Positions 26,999-35,585 are shown, counted from the stretch's first letter. The stretch: 64,000 nucleotides of DNA from Acidovorax benzenivorans (GCF_028680575.1 NZ_JAPCKI010000003.1:124001-188000); one strand, 5' to 3'. The notes: a model not told the origin generated them from the letters alone. Made by a program: numbers and translations.

Positions 26999-29287
26999 AT
27001 GCCCTCGCTTCGCCAGTTTCTCTCTCACCGCCTGATCTGGCTGGCCTTGCTGGTGGCTCTGGGTATTGGAGCGTTGTTTGCCCGCACCATCTGGACCATT
27101 CGCAACGACGAGTGGAGCTACGCGGTGCAGACCAATGCCAACCTAGCCCGCACCCTGGAGCAGGGCTTGGCGTGGTCGCTGGACTCGTTCGACAAATCCC
27201 TGGAGGGCGTGGCCCGCGAGGTGGCGCGGCCCGAGGTGTGGGCATTGCCTCCCGACCTGCGCTCGCGGGTTGTGTTTGACAACTCCCTGCGCGCACGCGG
27301 CGCGGGCGATGTGCTGGTGCTGGACGCGCAGGGTAGCGTCATTCTGGACTCTGGAACCCTGACCCCCCGCCGCGCCAATTTTGCCGACCGCGACTACTTT
27401 CTGGCGTTCCGCGACCGGGGTGAAAGCGGGCTGTTCTTTGGCAAACCCGTGCCTTCACGGGTGACGGGCCTGAACATCCTGCCCATCTCGCGTGCGTACT
27501 TCAATGCAGACGGCAGTTTTGCCGGGGTGGTGGTGGGTGCCATCCGCCTGAGCTATTTCAACGAGCTGTTTGGCTCGCTGGACCTGGGGTCCAACAGCGG
27601 GATCAACATGTTCCGGCAGGACGGGGTGGTGATCTCCCGTTTTCCGTATGGTGATGCCGATGTGGGCAAAACCATTGCCGGCTCCTCCAACCTGCTGCGC
27701 TTTCAGACGGAGGGAACAGGTTCGTTTGTGGGCAAGGCTGCGCTGGACGGCGTGGAGCGCCTGTACTCGTTCCGGCCCGTGGGCAACTACCCTCTGATCT
27801 TGAACGTGGCCCAATCTGCCGACACCATCTTGGCCAAATGGAGGAGCAGCGCCTGGGGGCTGGGCGGGTTTGCGGTGCTGCTGATGTTGGGTTGCCTGGG
27901 GCTGGCCCTGCTGTTCGTGCGGGAGCTGGTGCTGCGCCAGCAGGTTTCGGTGCGCTTGGCCGAGGCCGAGCACGACCTGCGCACCACCCTCGACAACGTG
28001 CCCTCGATGATTGCCTATTGGGATGCCAATATGCGCAACCGCTTTGCCAACCGTGCGGTGTTGGAGGAGTTCGGCACCTACCCGGTACCGGTGCACGGTC
28101 GGCACATCAGCGAACTGCTCGGCGAAACCCGCTACGCCGCCAGCAAGCCTTACTACGATCTGGCTTTGTCAGGGGCGCCGCAGCGCTTTGAGCGCACGGA
28201 CAAGGACCCGCAGGGCCTGCCGCGGCACAGCATCGTCTCCTACCAGCCCGACGCTGACCCCAGCGGCGTGGTCACCGGGCTCTTCGTGCAGGTGACGGAC
28301 ATCACCGAGCGCAAGCGCATGGAGGACGAGTTGTTCGACGAGAAAGAGCGCGTGCGCCTGACGCTGCAGGCCATTGGCGACGCCGTGGTCTGCTCGGACG
28401 CCAAGGGCATGGTGACCTACCTCAACCCCGTGGCAGAGCGCCTGACCGGCTGGCAGGCTTTTGACGCCGCAGGCCACAACGTGGATGAGGTGGTGAGCCT
28501 GCGAAGCCCCCACAACGACATGCCCTTGGCCAACACGCTGCGCACGGCCATCCTCAAGGACGTGGCGACAGACCCCGTGCGTGGTGTGCTGGTGCACCGC
28601 ACCAGCGGCCAGCGCTTCCAGGTCGAGGAGACCGCCAGCCCCATCAACGACCGCCATGGGGTCGTGACCGGTGCCGTGGCGGTGCTGCGCGACGTGACCG
28701 AGGCTGTGGCCATGGCCGAGCGCATGGCCCACCTGGCCCAGTACGACGCACTCACCGACCTGCCCAACCGCGTGCTTCTGCAAGACCGCGCCCAACTGGC
28801 CATGGCCCAGGCGCGGCGCGACAGCAAGTCGCTGGCGGTGATGTACCTGGACCTCGATGGCTTCAAGGAGGTCAACGACCGCCTGGGCCACGACGTGGGG
28901 GACATCCTGCTGGTGCAGTTTGCCCAGCGCCTGCAGGCGGCGGTGCGCGCGTCCGACACGGTGTGCCGACAAGGGGGCGATGAGTTTGTGGTGTTGCTGC
29001 CTGGGCTGGACGGGGTGGAGCCTGCCTGCCTTGTGGCACGCAAGATCCTGGCGGCCTGTGATGCAGCGTTTGATCTGGCCGGGCAACCGGCGCGGGTGGG
29101 TGTCAGCGGTGGTATTGCGCTGTTCCCTCAGCACGGCAGCACGATCGATGAGCTGTCGCGCCATGCCGACGGCGCTATGTATGCGGCCAAGCGCAGTGGG
29201 CGCATGCGCTTCATGCTCTACCGGGGCCCCGATGCCGAGCCCGAGGTGGTGTTGCCCGGGCCCACCCTGGCGGCCACAGCCCAATAG
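26999..29287 (+). CDS. dCache-PAS-PAS-GGDEF diguanylate cyclase
   Basis: A 762-residue membrane protein. TM1 (about residues 11-30) and TM2 (about 285-307) bracket a periplasmic double-Cache sensor domain (markers FADRDYFLAFRD and LPISRAYFNADGSFAGVVVG). Two PAS domains follow in the cytoplasm, roughly 320-440 and 450-575. The GGDEF domain starts at YDALTDLPNRV and has an intact RQGGDEF active site. RASD five residues upstream is an I-site for cyclic di-GMP feedback. Cache domains of this type usually bind small organic ligands, but the ligand cannot be predicted here. It lies 84 bases after pbpC and may be transcribed separately. Confidence 0.93.
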   Translation: MPSLRQFLSHRLIWLALLVALGIGALFARTIWTIRNDEWSYAVQTNANLARTLEQGLAWSLDSFDKSLEGVAREVARPEVWALPPDLRSRVVFDNSLRARGAGDVLVLDAQGSVILDSGTLTPRRANFADRDYFLAFRDRGESGLFFGKPVPSRVTGLNILPISRAYFNADGSFAGVVVGAIRLSYFNELFGSLDLGSNSGINMFRQDGVVISRFPYGDADVGKTIAGSSNLLRFQTEGTGSFVGKAALDGVERLYSFRPVGNYPLILNVAQSADTILAKWRSSAWGLGGFAVLLMLGCLGLALLFVRELVLRQQVSVRLAEAEHDLRTTLDNVPSMIAYWDANMRNRFANRAVLEEFGTYPVPVHGRHISELLGETRYAASKPYYDLALSGAPQRFERTDKDPQGLPRHSIVSYQPDADPSGVVTGLFVQVTDITERKRMEDELFDEKERVRLTLQAIGDAVVCSDAKGMVTYLNPVAERLTGWQAFDAAGHNVDEVVSLRSPHNDMPLANTLRTAILKDVATDPVRGVLVHRTSGQRFQVEETASPINDRHGVVTGAVAVLRDVTEAVAMAERMAHLAQYDALTDLPNRVLLQDRAQLAMAQARRDSKSLAVMYLDLDGFKEVNDRLGHDVGDILLVQFAQRLQAAVRASDTVCRQGGDEFVVLLPGLDGVEPACLVARKILAACDAAFDLAGQPARVGVSGGIALFPQHGSTIDELSRHADGAMYAAKRSGRMRFMLYRGPDAEPEVVLPGPTLAATAQ

Positions 29288-29441
29288 GTCATCCGCAGAC
29301 GTCTGGGCGTTTGGGTGTTGGCGCGGTGGGCCCCTGTGCCCGTCCGCTGGAAATTTGTTGCAAGCCGCCGAAAAAATTTTGATGGCTGGCCCCCGCGCCA
29401 CCGCCTACCATTCGCCGCATCCCTCATTCTGGAGAGCCTGC

Positions 29442-30605
29442 GTGCCCAATCTGTCCAAAATCACCTGCATCGAAGACCTGCGTGTCATTGCCCAGCGCCG
29501 CGTGCCGCGCATGTTTTATGACTACGCCGATTCGGGCTCGTACACCGAGGGCACCTACCGTTCCAACGAAAGCGACTTCCAGCGCATCAAGCTGCGCCAG
29601 CGCGTGGCCGTGAACATGGAAGGCCGCACCACCCGGACAACCATGGTCGGCCAGGACGTGGCCATGCCTGTGGCCATTGCGCCCACCGGCCTCACCGGCA
29701 TGCAGCATGCCGACGGCGAGATCCTGGGCGCCAAGGCGGCCAAGGCGTTCGGCATTCCGTTCACGCTCTCGACCATGAGCATCTGCTCCATCGAAGACGT
29801 GGCCCAGCACACGGGCAACCACCCGTTCTGGTTTCAGGTGTATGTGATGCGCGACCGCGACTTCATCGAGCGCCTGATCGACCGCGCCAAGGCTGCCAAC
29901 TGCTCGGCGCTGCAGCTCACGCTGGACCTGCAGATCCTGGGCCAGCGCCACAAGGACATCAAGAACGGCCTGTCGGCCCCACCCAAGCCCACCATCGCCA
30001 ACCTCATCAACCTGGCCACCAAGCCGCGTTGGTGCCTGGGCATGCTGGGCACCCCGCGTCGCTCGTTCGGCAACATCGTGGGCCATGCCAAGGGCGTGGG
30101 GGACCTTTCGTCGCTGTCGTCGTGGACGGCCGAGCAGTTCGACCCGCAGCTCAACTGGGGCGATGTGGAATGGATCAAAAAGCGCTGGGGCGGCAAGCTG
30201 ATCCTGAAGGGCATCATGGACGCCGAGGACGCACGCCTGGCGGTCAACAGCGGCGCTGATGCGCTCATCGTCAGCAACCACGGCGGGCGCCAGCTCGATG
30301 GCGCGCCATCCTCCATCGCCGCGCTGCCGGGCATCGCCGCAGCGGCGGGCAAAGACATTGAGGTGTGGATGGACGGCGGCATCCGCAGCGGGCAAGACGT
30401 GCTCAAGGCCCGCGCGTTGGGCGCGCAGGGCACGCTGATTGGCCGCAGTTTCTTGTATGGCCTGGGCGCCTATGGCGAGGCGGGCGTGACACGTGCGCTG
30501 CAGATCATCCAGAAAGAGCTGGACATCACCATGGCGTTCTGTGGCCACACCAACATCAACAACGTGGACCAGTCCATTCTGTTGCCAGGCACGTATCCGA
30601 CCTGA
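29442..30605 (+). CDS. lldD: FMN-dependent alpha-hydroxy-acid dehydrogenase (L-lactate dehydrogenase type)
   Basis: A 387-residue flavoenzyme of the glycolate oxidase/L-lactate dehydrogenase family. It oxidises an L-2-hydroxy acid, probably lactate, to the keto acid and passes electrons to the respiratory chain. Motifs include MFYDYADSGSYTE at the N-terminus, LDLQILGQRHKDIKNG, KGIMDAEDA with the FMN-binding Lys, and SNHGGRQLDGAPS with catalytic H280. GGAGAG at about 29431-29436 supports the GTG start at 29442. No lactate permease or LldR-type regulator is adjacent, so the substrate within the family is inferred. A terminator hairpin follows. Confidence 0.88.
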   Translation: MPNLSKITCIEDLRVIAQRRVPRMFYDYADSGSYTEGTYRSNESDFQRIKLRQRVAVNMEGRTTRTTMVGQDVAMPVAIAPTGLTGMQHADGEILGAKAAKAFGIPFTLSTMSICSIEDVAQHTGNHPFWFQVYVMRDRDFIERLIDRAKAANCSALQLTLDLQILGQRHKDIKNGLSAPPKPTIANLINLATKPRWCLGMLGTPRRSFGNIVGHAKGVGDLSSLSSWTAEQFDPQLNWGDVEWIKKRWGGKLILKGIMDAEDARLAVNSGADALIVSNHGGRQLDGAPSSIAALPGIAAAAGKDIEVWMDGGIRSGQDVLKARALGAQGTLIGRSFLYGLGAYGEAGVTRALQIIQKELDITMAFCGHTNINNVDQSILLPGTYPT

Positions 30606-30627
30606 GTCTTTCAGACCTGTCCCCGAG

Positions 30628-30654
30628 AAGGCCGCGCTGCGGCCTTCGTCGTTT
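30628..30654 (+). terminator. Probable terminator after lldD
   Basis: AAGGCCGC-GCT-GCGGCCTT forms an 8-bp perfect stem with a 3-base loop. The tail CGTCGTTT is only moderately T-rich, so termination may be partial. It separates lldD from the sigma-factor promoter. Confidence 0.7.
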
Positions 30655-30666
30655 CTGACCCCTGTT

Positions 30667-30694
30667 TGAATCCATTGGCCGGTTTGTGGCGTAT
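30667..30694 (+). promoter_or_regulatory. Predicted ECF promoter of the sigma/anti-sigma operon
   Basis: TGAATCC at 30667-30673 and CGTAT at 30690-30694 are separated by exactly 16 bases. The same two blocks at the same spacing occur at 32195-32222. The spacing is right for -35/-10 elements of an extracytoplasmic-function sigma factor. The start codon at 30755 is about 60 bases downstream. Confidence 0.65.
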
Positions 30695-30754
30695 TCAACG
30701 ACAGCAAACCCCCGCAATCCCGTGGGAGCCGACCAATCCCAGAGAATGGGCGCC

Positions 30755-31330
30755 ATGAGCACCCTCCACCCAGATCGTGAACTGATGGACCTCCTCGACC
30801 GCATTGCCGCGCAGGATGACTCTGCGCTCAAAAGGCTGTACGAGCGCACCTCGTCGCAGCTTTTTGGCCTGGCCCTGCGCATTGTCCGCAACCGCGATGC
30901 AGCGGAGGATGTGCTGCAGGAGGCCTTCTTGACCATCTGGCGCGGCGCGGGCAGCTACCGTGCATCGCTGAGCCCGCCCATGGCCTGGATGGGCCTGATT
31001 GTGCGCAGCAGGGCGCTGGATGCCCTGCGCAAGCGCACCAGCGACCGGGCCGGCCTGATGAATGATCTGGACGACGAGATGGCGCAGACATTGGAAGGCG
31101 ATGCGCCCAACCCCATGGACGCTGCCGACGCCAGCGAGCAGGCCTTTGCGCTGCACCACTGCCTGGGCAAGCTCGACCACAAGCAACGCGAGGTAGTGAG
31201 CCTGGCTTACCTGCGCGACCACAGCCATGGTGAGCTGGCCGAACAACTCAGGCTGCCGCTGGGCACTGTCAAAACCTGGATCCGCCGGGGCCTGGAACAG
31301 TTGCGCACCTGCATGGCGCGTTTTGCGTGA
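30755..31330 (+). CDS. ECF-family RNA polymerase sigma factor
   Basis: A 191-residue group 4 sigma factor. Region 2 is clear (LYERTSSQLFGLALRIV, then DAAEDVLQEAFLTIWRGA), as is the region 4 helix-turn-helix (YLRDHSHGELAEQLRLPLG, then TVKTWIRRGLEQLR). Two ATGs are possible, 30746 and 30755; I chose 30755. The anti-sigma gene begins 7 bases after the stop, so the two are co-transcribed. It probably directs transcription from its own promoter and from that of the DUF3034-globin-cupredoxin genes, because both carry the same promoter motif. Confidence 0.93.
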   Translation: MSTLHPDRELMDLLDRIAAQDDSALKRLYERTSSQLFGLALRIVRNRDAAEDVLQEAFLTIWRGAGSYRASLSPPMAWMGLIVRSRALDALRKRTSDRAGLMNDLDDEMAQTLEGDAPNPMDAADASEQAFALHHCLGKLDHKQREVVSLAYLRDHSHGELAEQLRLPLGTVKTWIRRGLEQLRTCMARFA

Positions 31331-31337
31331 GGCGGCG

Positions 31338-32129
31338 ATGAACATCACCCAACACCCCGAACTGCTCGACCGCCTGGCCGCCAGCTACGCCCTGGGCACC
31401 CTGCGCGGTGGCGCCCGCCGCCGTTTTGAAACCCTGGCCCGTGAACACGCCACGGTGCGCGCCGCCGCCCTGGTGTGGCAGACCCGCTGGTCCGGCCTGA
31501 CCGAGTTGCAGCCCGCCATCAACCCTGCACCCGCTGTGTGGGCGCGCATCGACAACCTGGTGCAGGCCGACAAGGCTGCAGCGGCCATGCAGGCTGCCCG
31601 TGAGCCCCAAGCCGCTGCGGCCACAGGCGGCTGGTGGCGCAACCTGCTGGTGTGGCGCGGCGCTGCGGCGGCGGGCGCCATGGCCACGCTGGCGGCCGTT
31701 GTGGTGGGCGTGCAGGTCAACGGCGGCCTGCGTGCCACCACCGGCGCGCAGATGGCAGCGCTGCAGCAGCAACTGCAGGCCACACCACAGATCCAATACG
31801 TGGCCGTGCTGGCCGACGACAAGGCCACTGCGTCGATGCTCGTCACCTTTGACCCCAAGAACAACCAGCTGGTGTTGCAGCGCGTGGGCGGCTTTCAGGA
31901 GGGCGCCGACAAGTCGCTGCAGCTGTGGGCGCTGCCGCCCGCTGGCGGCCCCCGTTCATTGGGGGTGCTGGGGCAGGACAAACTGCTCAAGCTGGCCGCA
32001 GGCGAGGCCGATGTGCGCCAGGTGCCAGCGTTGGCCATCAGCCTGGAGCCCAAGGGCGGCGTGCCCAGCGAGACCGGGCCTACTGGGCCGGTGCTGTTCA
32101 AGGGCGAGCTGATCCAGCGCATGTTGTGA
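31338..32129 (+). CDS. RskA-like anti-sigma factor
   Basis: A 263-residue membrane protein encoded directly after the sigma factor. The N-terminal cytoplasmic part (YALGTLRGGARRRFETLARE) is the sigma-binding domain seen in RskA-type anti-sigma factors. A single transmembrane helix lies at about residues 107-129. The C-terminal periplasmic domain contains the family segment SLQLWALPPAGGPRSLGVL. The HxxxCxxC motif of zinc anti-sigma factors is absent, so a thiol-redox switch through such a site is unlikely. By family analogy it holds the sigma factor inactive at the membrane until an envelope signal triggers its release. Confidence 0.88.
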   Translation: MNITQHPELLDRLAASYALGTLRGGARRRFETLAREHATVRAAALVWQTRWSGLTELQPAINPAPAVWARIDNLVQADKAAAAMQAAREPQAAAATGGWWRNLLVWRGAAAAGAMATLAAVVVGVQVNGGLRATTGAQMAALQQQLQATPQIQYVAVLADDKATASMLVTFDPKNNQLVLQRVGGFQEGADKSLQLWALPPAGGPRSLGVLGQDKLLKLAAGEADVRQVPALAISLEPKGGVPSETGPTGPVLFKGELIQRML

Positions 32130-32194
32130 GCGGCTGAGCGCCCGTGTGTCTGAGCGACGGGGTGCGGCAGCCCGTCACAAAATTTTGAGATTCG

Positions 32195-32222
32195 TGAATC
32201 CGGTTTGCATTGGTGGCCGTAT
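32195..32222 (+). promoter_or_regulatory. Predicted ECF promoter of the DUF3034-globin-cupredoxin operon
   Basis: TGAATCC at 32195-32201, a 16-base spacer, then CGTAT at 32218-32222. This is identical in both blocks and spacing to the motif before the sigma-factor gene. It lies about 48 bases upstream of the ATG at 32271, a suitable distance for a promoter. Confidence 0.65.
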
Positions 32223-32270
32223 GTAAGTTGCAACAGCTTCTTGCCCCTTGTTTCTTACCCGGAGACCGCG

Positions 32271-33215
32271 ATGACACACAGCCCCCCTTTCACCCTGCTG
32301 GCTTCTGCCGCAGCGCTGGCCCTTGCCACCGCCAGCCTGGCCCACGCTGACACCGGCAAGCTGCTGCTTACCGGCGGCGTCAGCACCATTGCCGGATCGG
32401 CCGGTGGTGGGCTCACCCCCTGGGCGGTGATCGGCAGCAACGCCACCGAGGGCGAGGTGGGTGTCAGCGCCTACGCCACCCGCGCCGCCACGCAGGACTA
32501 CGGCCTGAACGGCTACGGCGTTGCCGTGGGCCTGCACGACCGTGTGGAGCTGTCGCTGGCGCGGCAGGACTTTGATGCCTCGCCCGCCATTGCGCTCAAC
32601 GGCATTGCGCCGTTTGGTGTCACGCCGGGCCAGCACATCCAGATGGATGTGGTGGGCATCAAGGTCAAGGTGGCGGGTGACGCGGTGCTGAACACCGACA
32701 GCTGGATGCCGCAGATTGCGGTGGGGGTGGAGCACAAGCGCGTGCACCCCGACTCCATCGGGTCGGTGCTGGATTTTTTGGGTACCAAAACCAGCGGCAC
32801 CGATGTGTACGTGAGCGCTACCAAGCTGCTGCTGGCGCAAAGCCTGCTGGTGAACGGCACGCTGCGCTACACCAACGCTAACCAGAACGGCCTGCTGGGT
32901 TTTGGCTCTGCCGCACCCGGCAAAAACAGCCGCAGTCTGCAGCCTGAGTTTTCGGTGGCATACCTCATCAGCAAGAACCTGGCGGTGGGGGCCGAATACC
33001 GCTTCAAGCCCAACAACCTGCAGGCGCTGGGTGCAGCGGCGGGCCTGGGCACAGCGTTGCGCGAGGACGACTGGAAGGACATCTTTGTGGCCTGGGCGCC
33101 CAGCAAGAACCTGTCGCTGACGCTGGCCTATGTGGATATGGGCCGGGTCGTGCCCGGCATCACCAACAACCGCCGCCAGACCGGTTACTACCTGTCGGCC
33201 CAAGTCGCTTTTTGA
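32271..33215 (+). CDS. DUF3034 family exported protein, probable outer-membrane beta-barrel
   Basis: A 314-residue protein with a Sec signal peptide ending at ASLAHA/DTG. The mature part alternates short amphipathic strands with turns (for example YGVAVGLHDRVELSLARQDF, EYRFKPNN, SLTLAYVDMG) and ends in QTGYYLSAQVAF. A terminal Phe is typical of outer-membrane barrels. I recognise it as a DUF3034-type protein, whose biochemical role is not known to me. CGGAG at about 32260-32264 precedes the ATG. It is the first gene after the predicted ECF promoter and is followed by the globin gene after 10 bases, so it belongs to the same operon. Confidence 0.85.
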   Translation: MTHSPPFTLLASAAALALATASLAHADTGKLLLTGGVSTIAGSAGGGLTPWAVIGSNATEGEVGVSAYATRAATQDYGLNGYGVAVGLHDRVELSLARQDFDASPAIALNGIAPFGVTPGQHIQMDVVGIKVKVAGDAVLNTDSWMPQIAVGVEHKRVHPDSIGSVLDFLGTKTSGTDVYVSATKLLLAQSLLVNGTLRYTNANQNGLLGFGSAAPGKNSRSLQPEFSVAYLISKNLAVGAEYRFKPNNLQALGAAAGLGTALREDDWKDIFVAWAPSKNLSLTLAYVDMGRVVPGITNNRRQTGYYLSAQVAF

Positions 33216-33225
33216 GGAGATTGTC

Positions 33226-33696
33226 ATGATGCACCCCAAAACCCTCAACGCCCAGGTCGTCGCCCTGGCCATCGCCCTGAGCGGCTTGCTGGCCCAGCCA
33301 GCGTTTTCCCAGACTGGCGCCGTCATGACCACGGCTCCGGCAGGCCTGTACCAGGCCCTGGGCGAAAAGCCTGGCATCACCCGCCTGGTGGACGATTTTG
33401 TGAACCGTGTGGTCAAGGACCCGCGCATCGGCAGCCACTTCAAGGACACCAAGCCCGCCGCCCTGAAGGAGAGCCTGACCGACCAGTTTTGCCAATTGAG
33501 TGGCGGCCCTTGCAAATATGAAGGCGCTGACATGAAATCGGCCCATGCCGACATGGACATCAACAAGGGCCATTTCAACGCCCTGGTGGAGGTGCTGCAA
33601 AGCGCCATGGATGCCCAGGGCATACCGTTCGCTCAACAAAACCGCCTGCTGGCCTTGTTGGCGCCCATGCACCGTGATGTGATCACCCAACGCTAA
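33226..33696 (+). CDS. Exported group 1 truncated haemoglobin
   Basis: A 156-residue haem protein. A Sec signal peptide with likely cleavage at AFS/QTG places it in the periplasm, which is unusual for truncated globins. The fold is recognisable from YQALGEKPGITRLVDDFV at the start, the proximal His H107 in MKSAHADMDI, and GHFNALVEVL with H116. Two cysteines (C89, C96) flank GG and could form a disulfide. Group 1 truncated globins bind O2 or NO and can carry out NO dioxygenation or electron transfer. GAGGAGA at about 33214-33220 supports the start. The next gene follows after 4 bases. Confidence 0.88.
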   Translation: MMHPKTLNAQVVALAIALSGLLAQPAFSQTGAVMTTAPAGLYQALGEKPGITRLVDDFVNRVVKDPRIGSHFKDTKPAALKESLTDQFCQLSGGPCKYEGADMKSAHADMDINKGHFNALVEVLQSAMDAQGIPFAQQNRLLALLAPMHRDVITQR

Positions 33697-33700
33697 AACG

Positions 33701-34465
33701 ATGAAAAACGCTATTATTATCATAGCTGTTAGCGCAATATTCACGAGCGCTACAGCCGGAAACGTTCAGATCCAGGTGCTGGACCGCGAGGGCAAGCCCG
33801 TGCCCGACGCCGTGGTGGTGGTGTACCCCGGCGCCACGGCGGGCACTGCGCCCAGCCTGCTGCAGGCCAGCCCCACCATCGAACAAGAGCGCATGCGTTT
33901 TGTGCCCGCCGTTACGGTGGTGATGCCCGGCACCACCGTGCGGTTCACCAACCAGGACCGGTGGGACCACCATGTGCGCGGCAATCCTGCGGGCGCGGCC
34001 GTTGCGGCTGCCCCTGCTGCGGCCAGTTACAACTTCGAGCTGCGCCTGGCCGGAAAGACCGACGGTAAGCCTGCCAACTTTGCCGAGGTGAAACTCGATA
34101 CTCCCGGCGTGGTGCTGCTGGGCTGCCACCTGCACGGTTCCATGCGCGGCCACGTGTTTGTGACCGATTCGGCCTGGACGCTCAAGACCGACAACGATGG
34201 CCTTGCCCGTTTTGCCAGCGTGCCCGATGGCGCCGCGCAGGTGCGCGTGTGGCACGCCGAGCAACTGGTGGACCTGCCGCTCAAGGCGCTGAATGTGGTT
34301 CCCGGCCCGGTGCTCGATACCGTGCAGCTCAGCGTGGTGCCACGGGTGCGGAGGGCTCCTCCTGCTCCGCCTGCGGGCCCTACCAACAGCCCCGGCGGAC
34401 CCATGGGGTCGTACAGCCTGGCGCCCGTTTCGCCTCACCACATACATTTGCACCCTGGTAGCTGA
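33701..34465 (+). CDS. Exported cupredoxin-like copper protein (methylamine-utilisation-protein-like)
   Basis: A 254-residue protein with a signal peptide of about 19 residues (MKNAIIIIAVSAIFTSATA) and a cupredoxin-like domain. Type-1 copper ligands can be proposed: H90 or H91 in RWDHHV, C142 and H145 in GCHLHGSMRG, and M148. Together they form the usual His plus Cys-x2-His-x2-Met loop. A Pro/Gly-rich tail with HHIHLH near the end could bind further metal. It probably carries electrons in the periplasm. It starts 4 bases after the globin stop. Codons 2-22 are encoded by a copy of the interspersed repeat, so the export signal itself seems to be repeat-derived. Confidence 0.85.
   Translation: MKNAIIIIAVSAIFTSATAGNVQIQVLDREGKPVPDAVVVVYPGATAGTAPSLLQASPTIEQERMRFVPAVTVVMPGTTVRFTNQDRWDHHVRGNPAGAAVAAAPAAASYNFELRLAGKTDGKPANFAEVKLDTPGVVLLGCHLHGSMRGHVFVTDSAWTLKTDNDGLARFASVPDGAAQVRVWHAEQLVDLPLKALNVVPGPVLDTVQLSVVPRVRRAPPAPPAGPTNSPGGPMGSYSLAPVSPHHIHLHPGS
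33705..33767 (+). repeat. Interspersed AT-rich repeat, copy encoding a signal peptide
   Basis: AACGCTATTATTATCATAGC, then TGTTAGCGCAATATTCACGA and GCGCTACAGCC, match copy 2 and the copy at 61471 along their whole length in the same orientation. The frame read is the start of the cupredoxin-like protein. Confidence 0.75.
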
Positions 34466-34601
34466 CCCGCCACCACAGCGGGTGGTCCACTGGGTGGCAG
34501 GTCAGCGGGGCAACCATCTTTTGGAGCCGAGGGCGCTCTGTCTTCTTTGCGCCTGAGCATTTGTGGACGATCTTCTGCGAGGCCGTCTACAGGCGCTGAG
34601 A

Positions 34602-35585
34602 TCAACCGGGTAGCTTGAGCCCACCGGGCCCTGAAGGCAGTGTGTTGGCGCTGCTTTTTTGTCCGCTGGGCGCTGTGCTGCCTACGTCCTGCTTCACGCT
34701 GCCAGGGGGTGCGTTCAGGTACAGGTACAGCGCCTGCGCATCCACATCGCTGAGCTGCCCAAGCGACTCGAAGGGCATCACCTGAATGGGCGTACCGTCC
34801 GGCCGCTTGCCCGTGCGCAGCATGGCCACAAAACTCGCGGCATTGGGGTAGCGTGCCAGGGCGCTGTCGGCACTGTGGGTGCCGGGGCGGATGTCTGCAG
34901 CCGCAGGCCAGTCGGGCGGGCCGCCGGGGATCTTGCCGCCCGACAGGTTGGCGCCGTGGCAGCCGATGCACATGTTGGCCACGTACTGGCCGTTGGCCAG
35001 CGTCACGCCTGCAGGGGTCGGACGCAAGGGGGCCAGTTGGTGGTCGATGCGAGAGGCTGCATCGGGGATCGCCCCCAGCCCATAGAGCACCCAGGCGGGG
35101 TGGGGCAGCTCGATGACGGCGGGCGTGCCCTCCTTGGCGGGGAACTGGCGCACGTACGACACCAGAGCGTTCAGGTCGTCGTTGGTAAAGCGGTTGTAGT
35201 CCTCGCTGGGCATCACCAATACCGGCCGGCCATTGGGCTTGACGCCGTGGCGGATCACGCTGTTCCAGTCTTCAGGCTGGTAGCGCGCCACCACCCCGGC
35301 GGGCGTGATATTGGGGCCCGCCAGGCGCGTGCCCTTGCCATCGTTGACGAACTCGCGGCCCGTGCCTTGTGCGCCATGGCAGTCGGTGCAGCCGCGCGAC
35401 GCATACAGATAGCGCCCGCGTTCGATAGTCTGCGCATCGGTGGTGTAGGCCACGGGGCGGGGCTTGATGTCGATGTATCGGTTGCGTTTTTGCTCGGCCA
35501 GGTACAGGCCGCTGGCGGCTGTGGCGACAACGATCACGCCCAGCAGCAACGCACTGCCTGCGGTCCATTTGATCCAGCGTTTCAT
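34602..35585 (-). CDS. Membrane-anchored dihaem cytochrome c
   Basis: A 327-residue protein with one N-terminal transmembrane helix (about residues 7-28) that is likely uncleaved. Two c-type haem sites are visible: CTDCH at 66-70 and CIGCH at 206-210. Each is followed by a cytochrome-c domain with possible Met axial ligands (LVMPSEDYNRFTNDDL and IQVMPFESLGQLSD). This two-domain build resembles the cytochrome c subunits that accept electrons from periplasmic dehydrogenases. It converges on the DUF3034-globin-cupredoxin operon and could exchange electrons with it. The 5' region on the minus strand holds GAATCC but no CGTAT at the right spacing. Confidence 0.9.
   Translation of the reverse strand: MKRWIKWTAGSALLLGVIVVATAASGLYLAEQKRNRYIDIKPRPVAYTTDAQTIERGRYLYASRGCTDCHGAQGTGREFVNDGKGTRLAGPNITPAGVVARYQPEDWNSVIRHGVKPNGRPVLVMPSEDYNRFTNDDLNALVSYVRQFPAKEGTPAVIELPHPAWVLYGLGAIPDAASRIDHQLAPLRPTPAGVTLANGQYVANMCIGCHGANLSGGKIPGGPPDWPAAADIRPGTHSADSALARYPNAASFVAMLRTGKRPDGTPIQVMPFESLGQLSDVDAQALYLYLNAPPGSVKQDVGSTAPSGQKSSANTLPSGPGGLKLPG

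Noticed and set aside
29296..29305. CAGACGTCTG palindrome just after the dCache-GGDEF gene
   Set aside because: Ten bases is short enough to occur by chance, and there is no adjacent regulator gene or second site.
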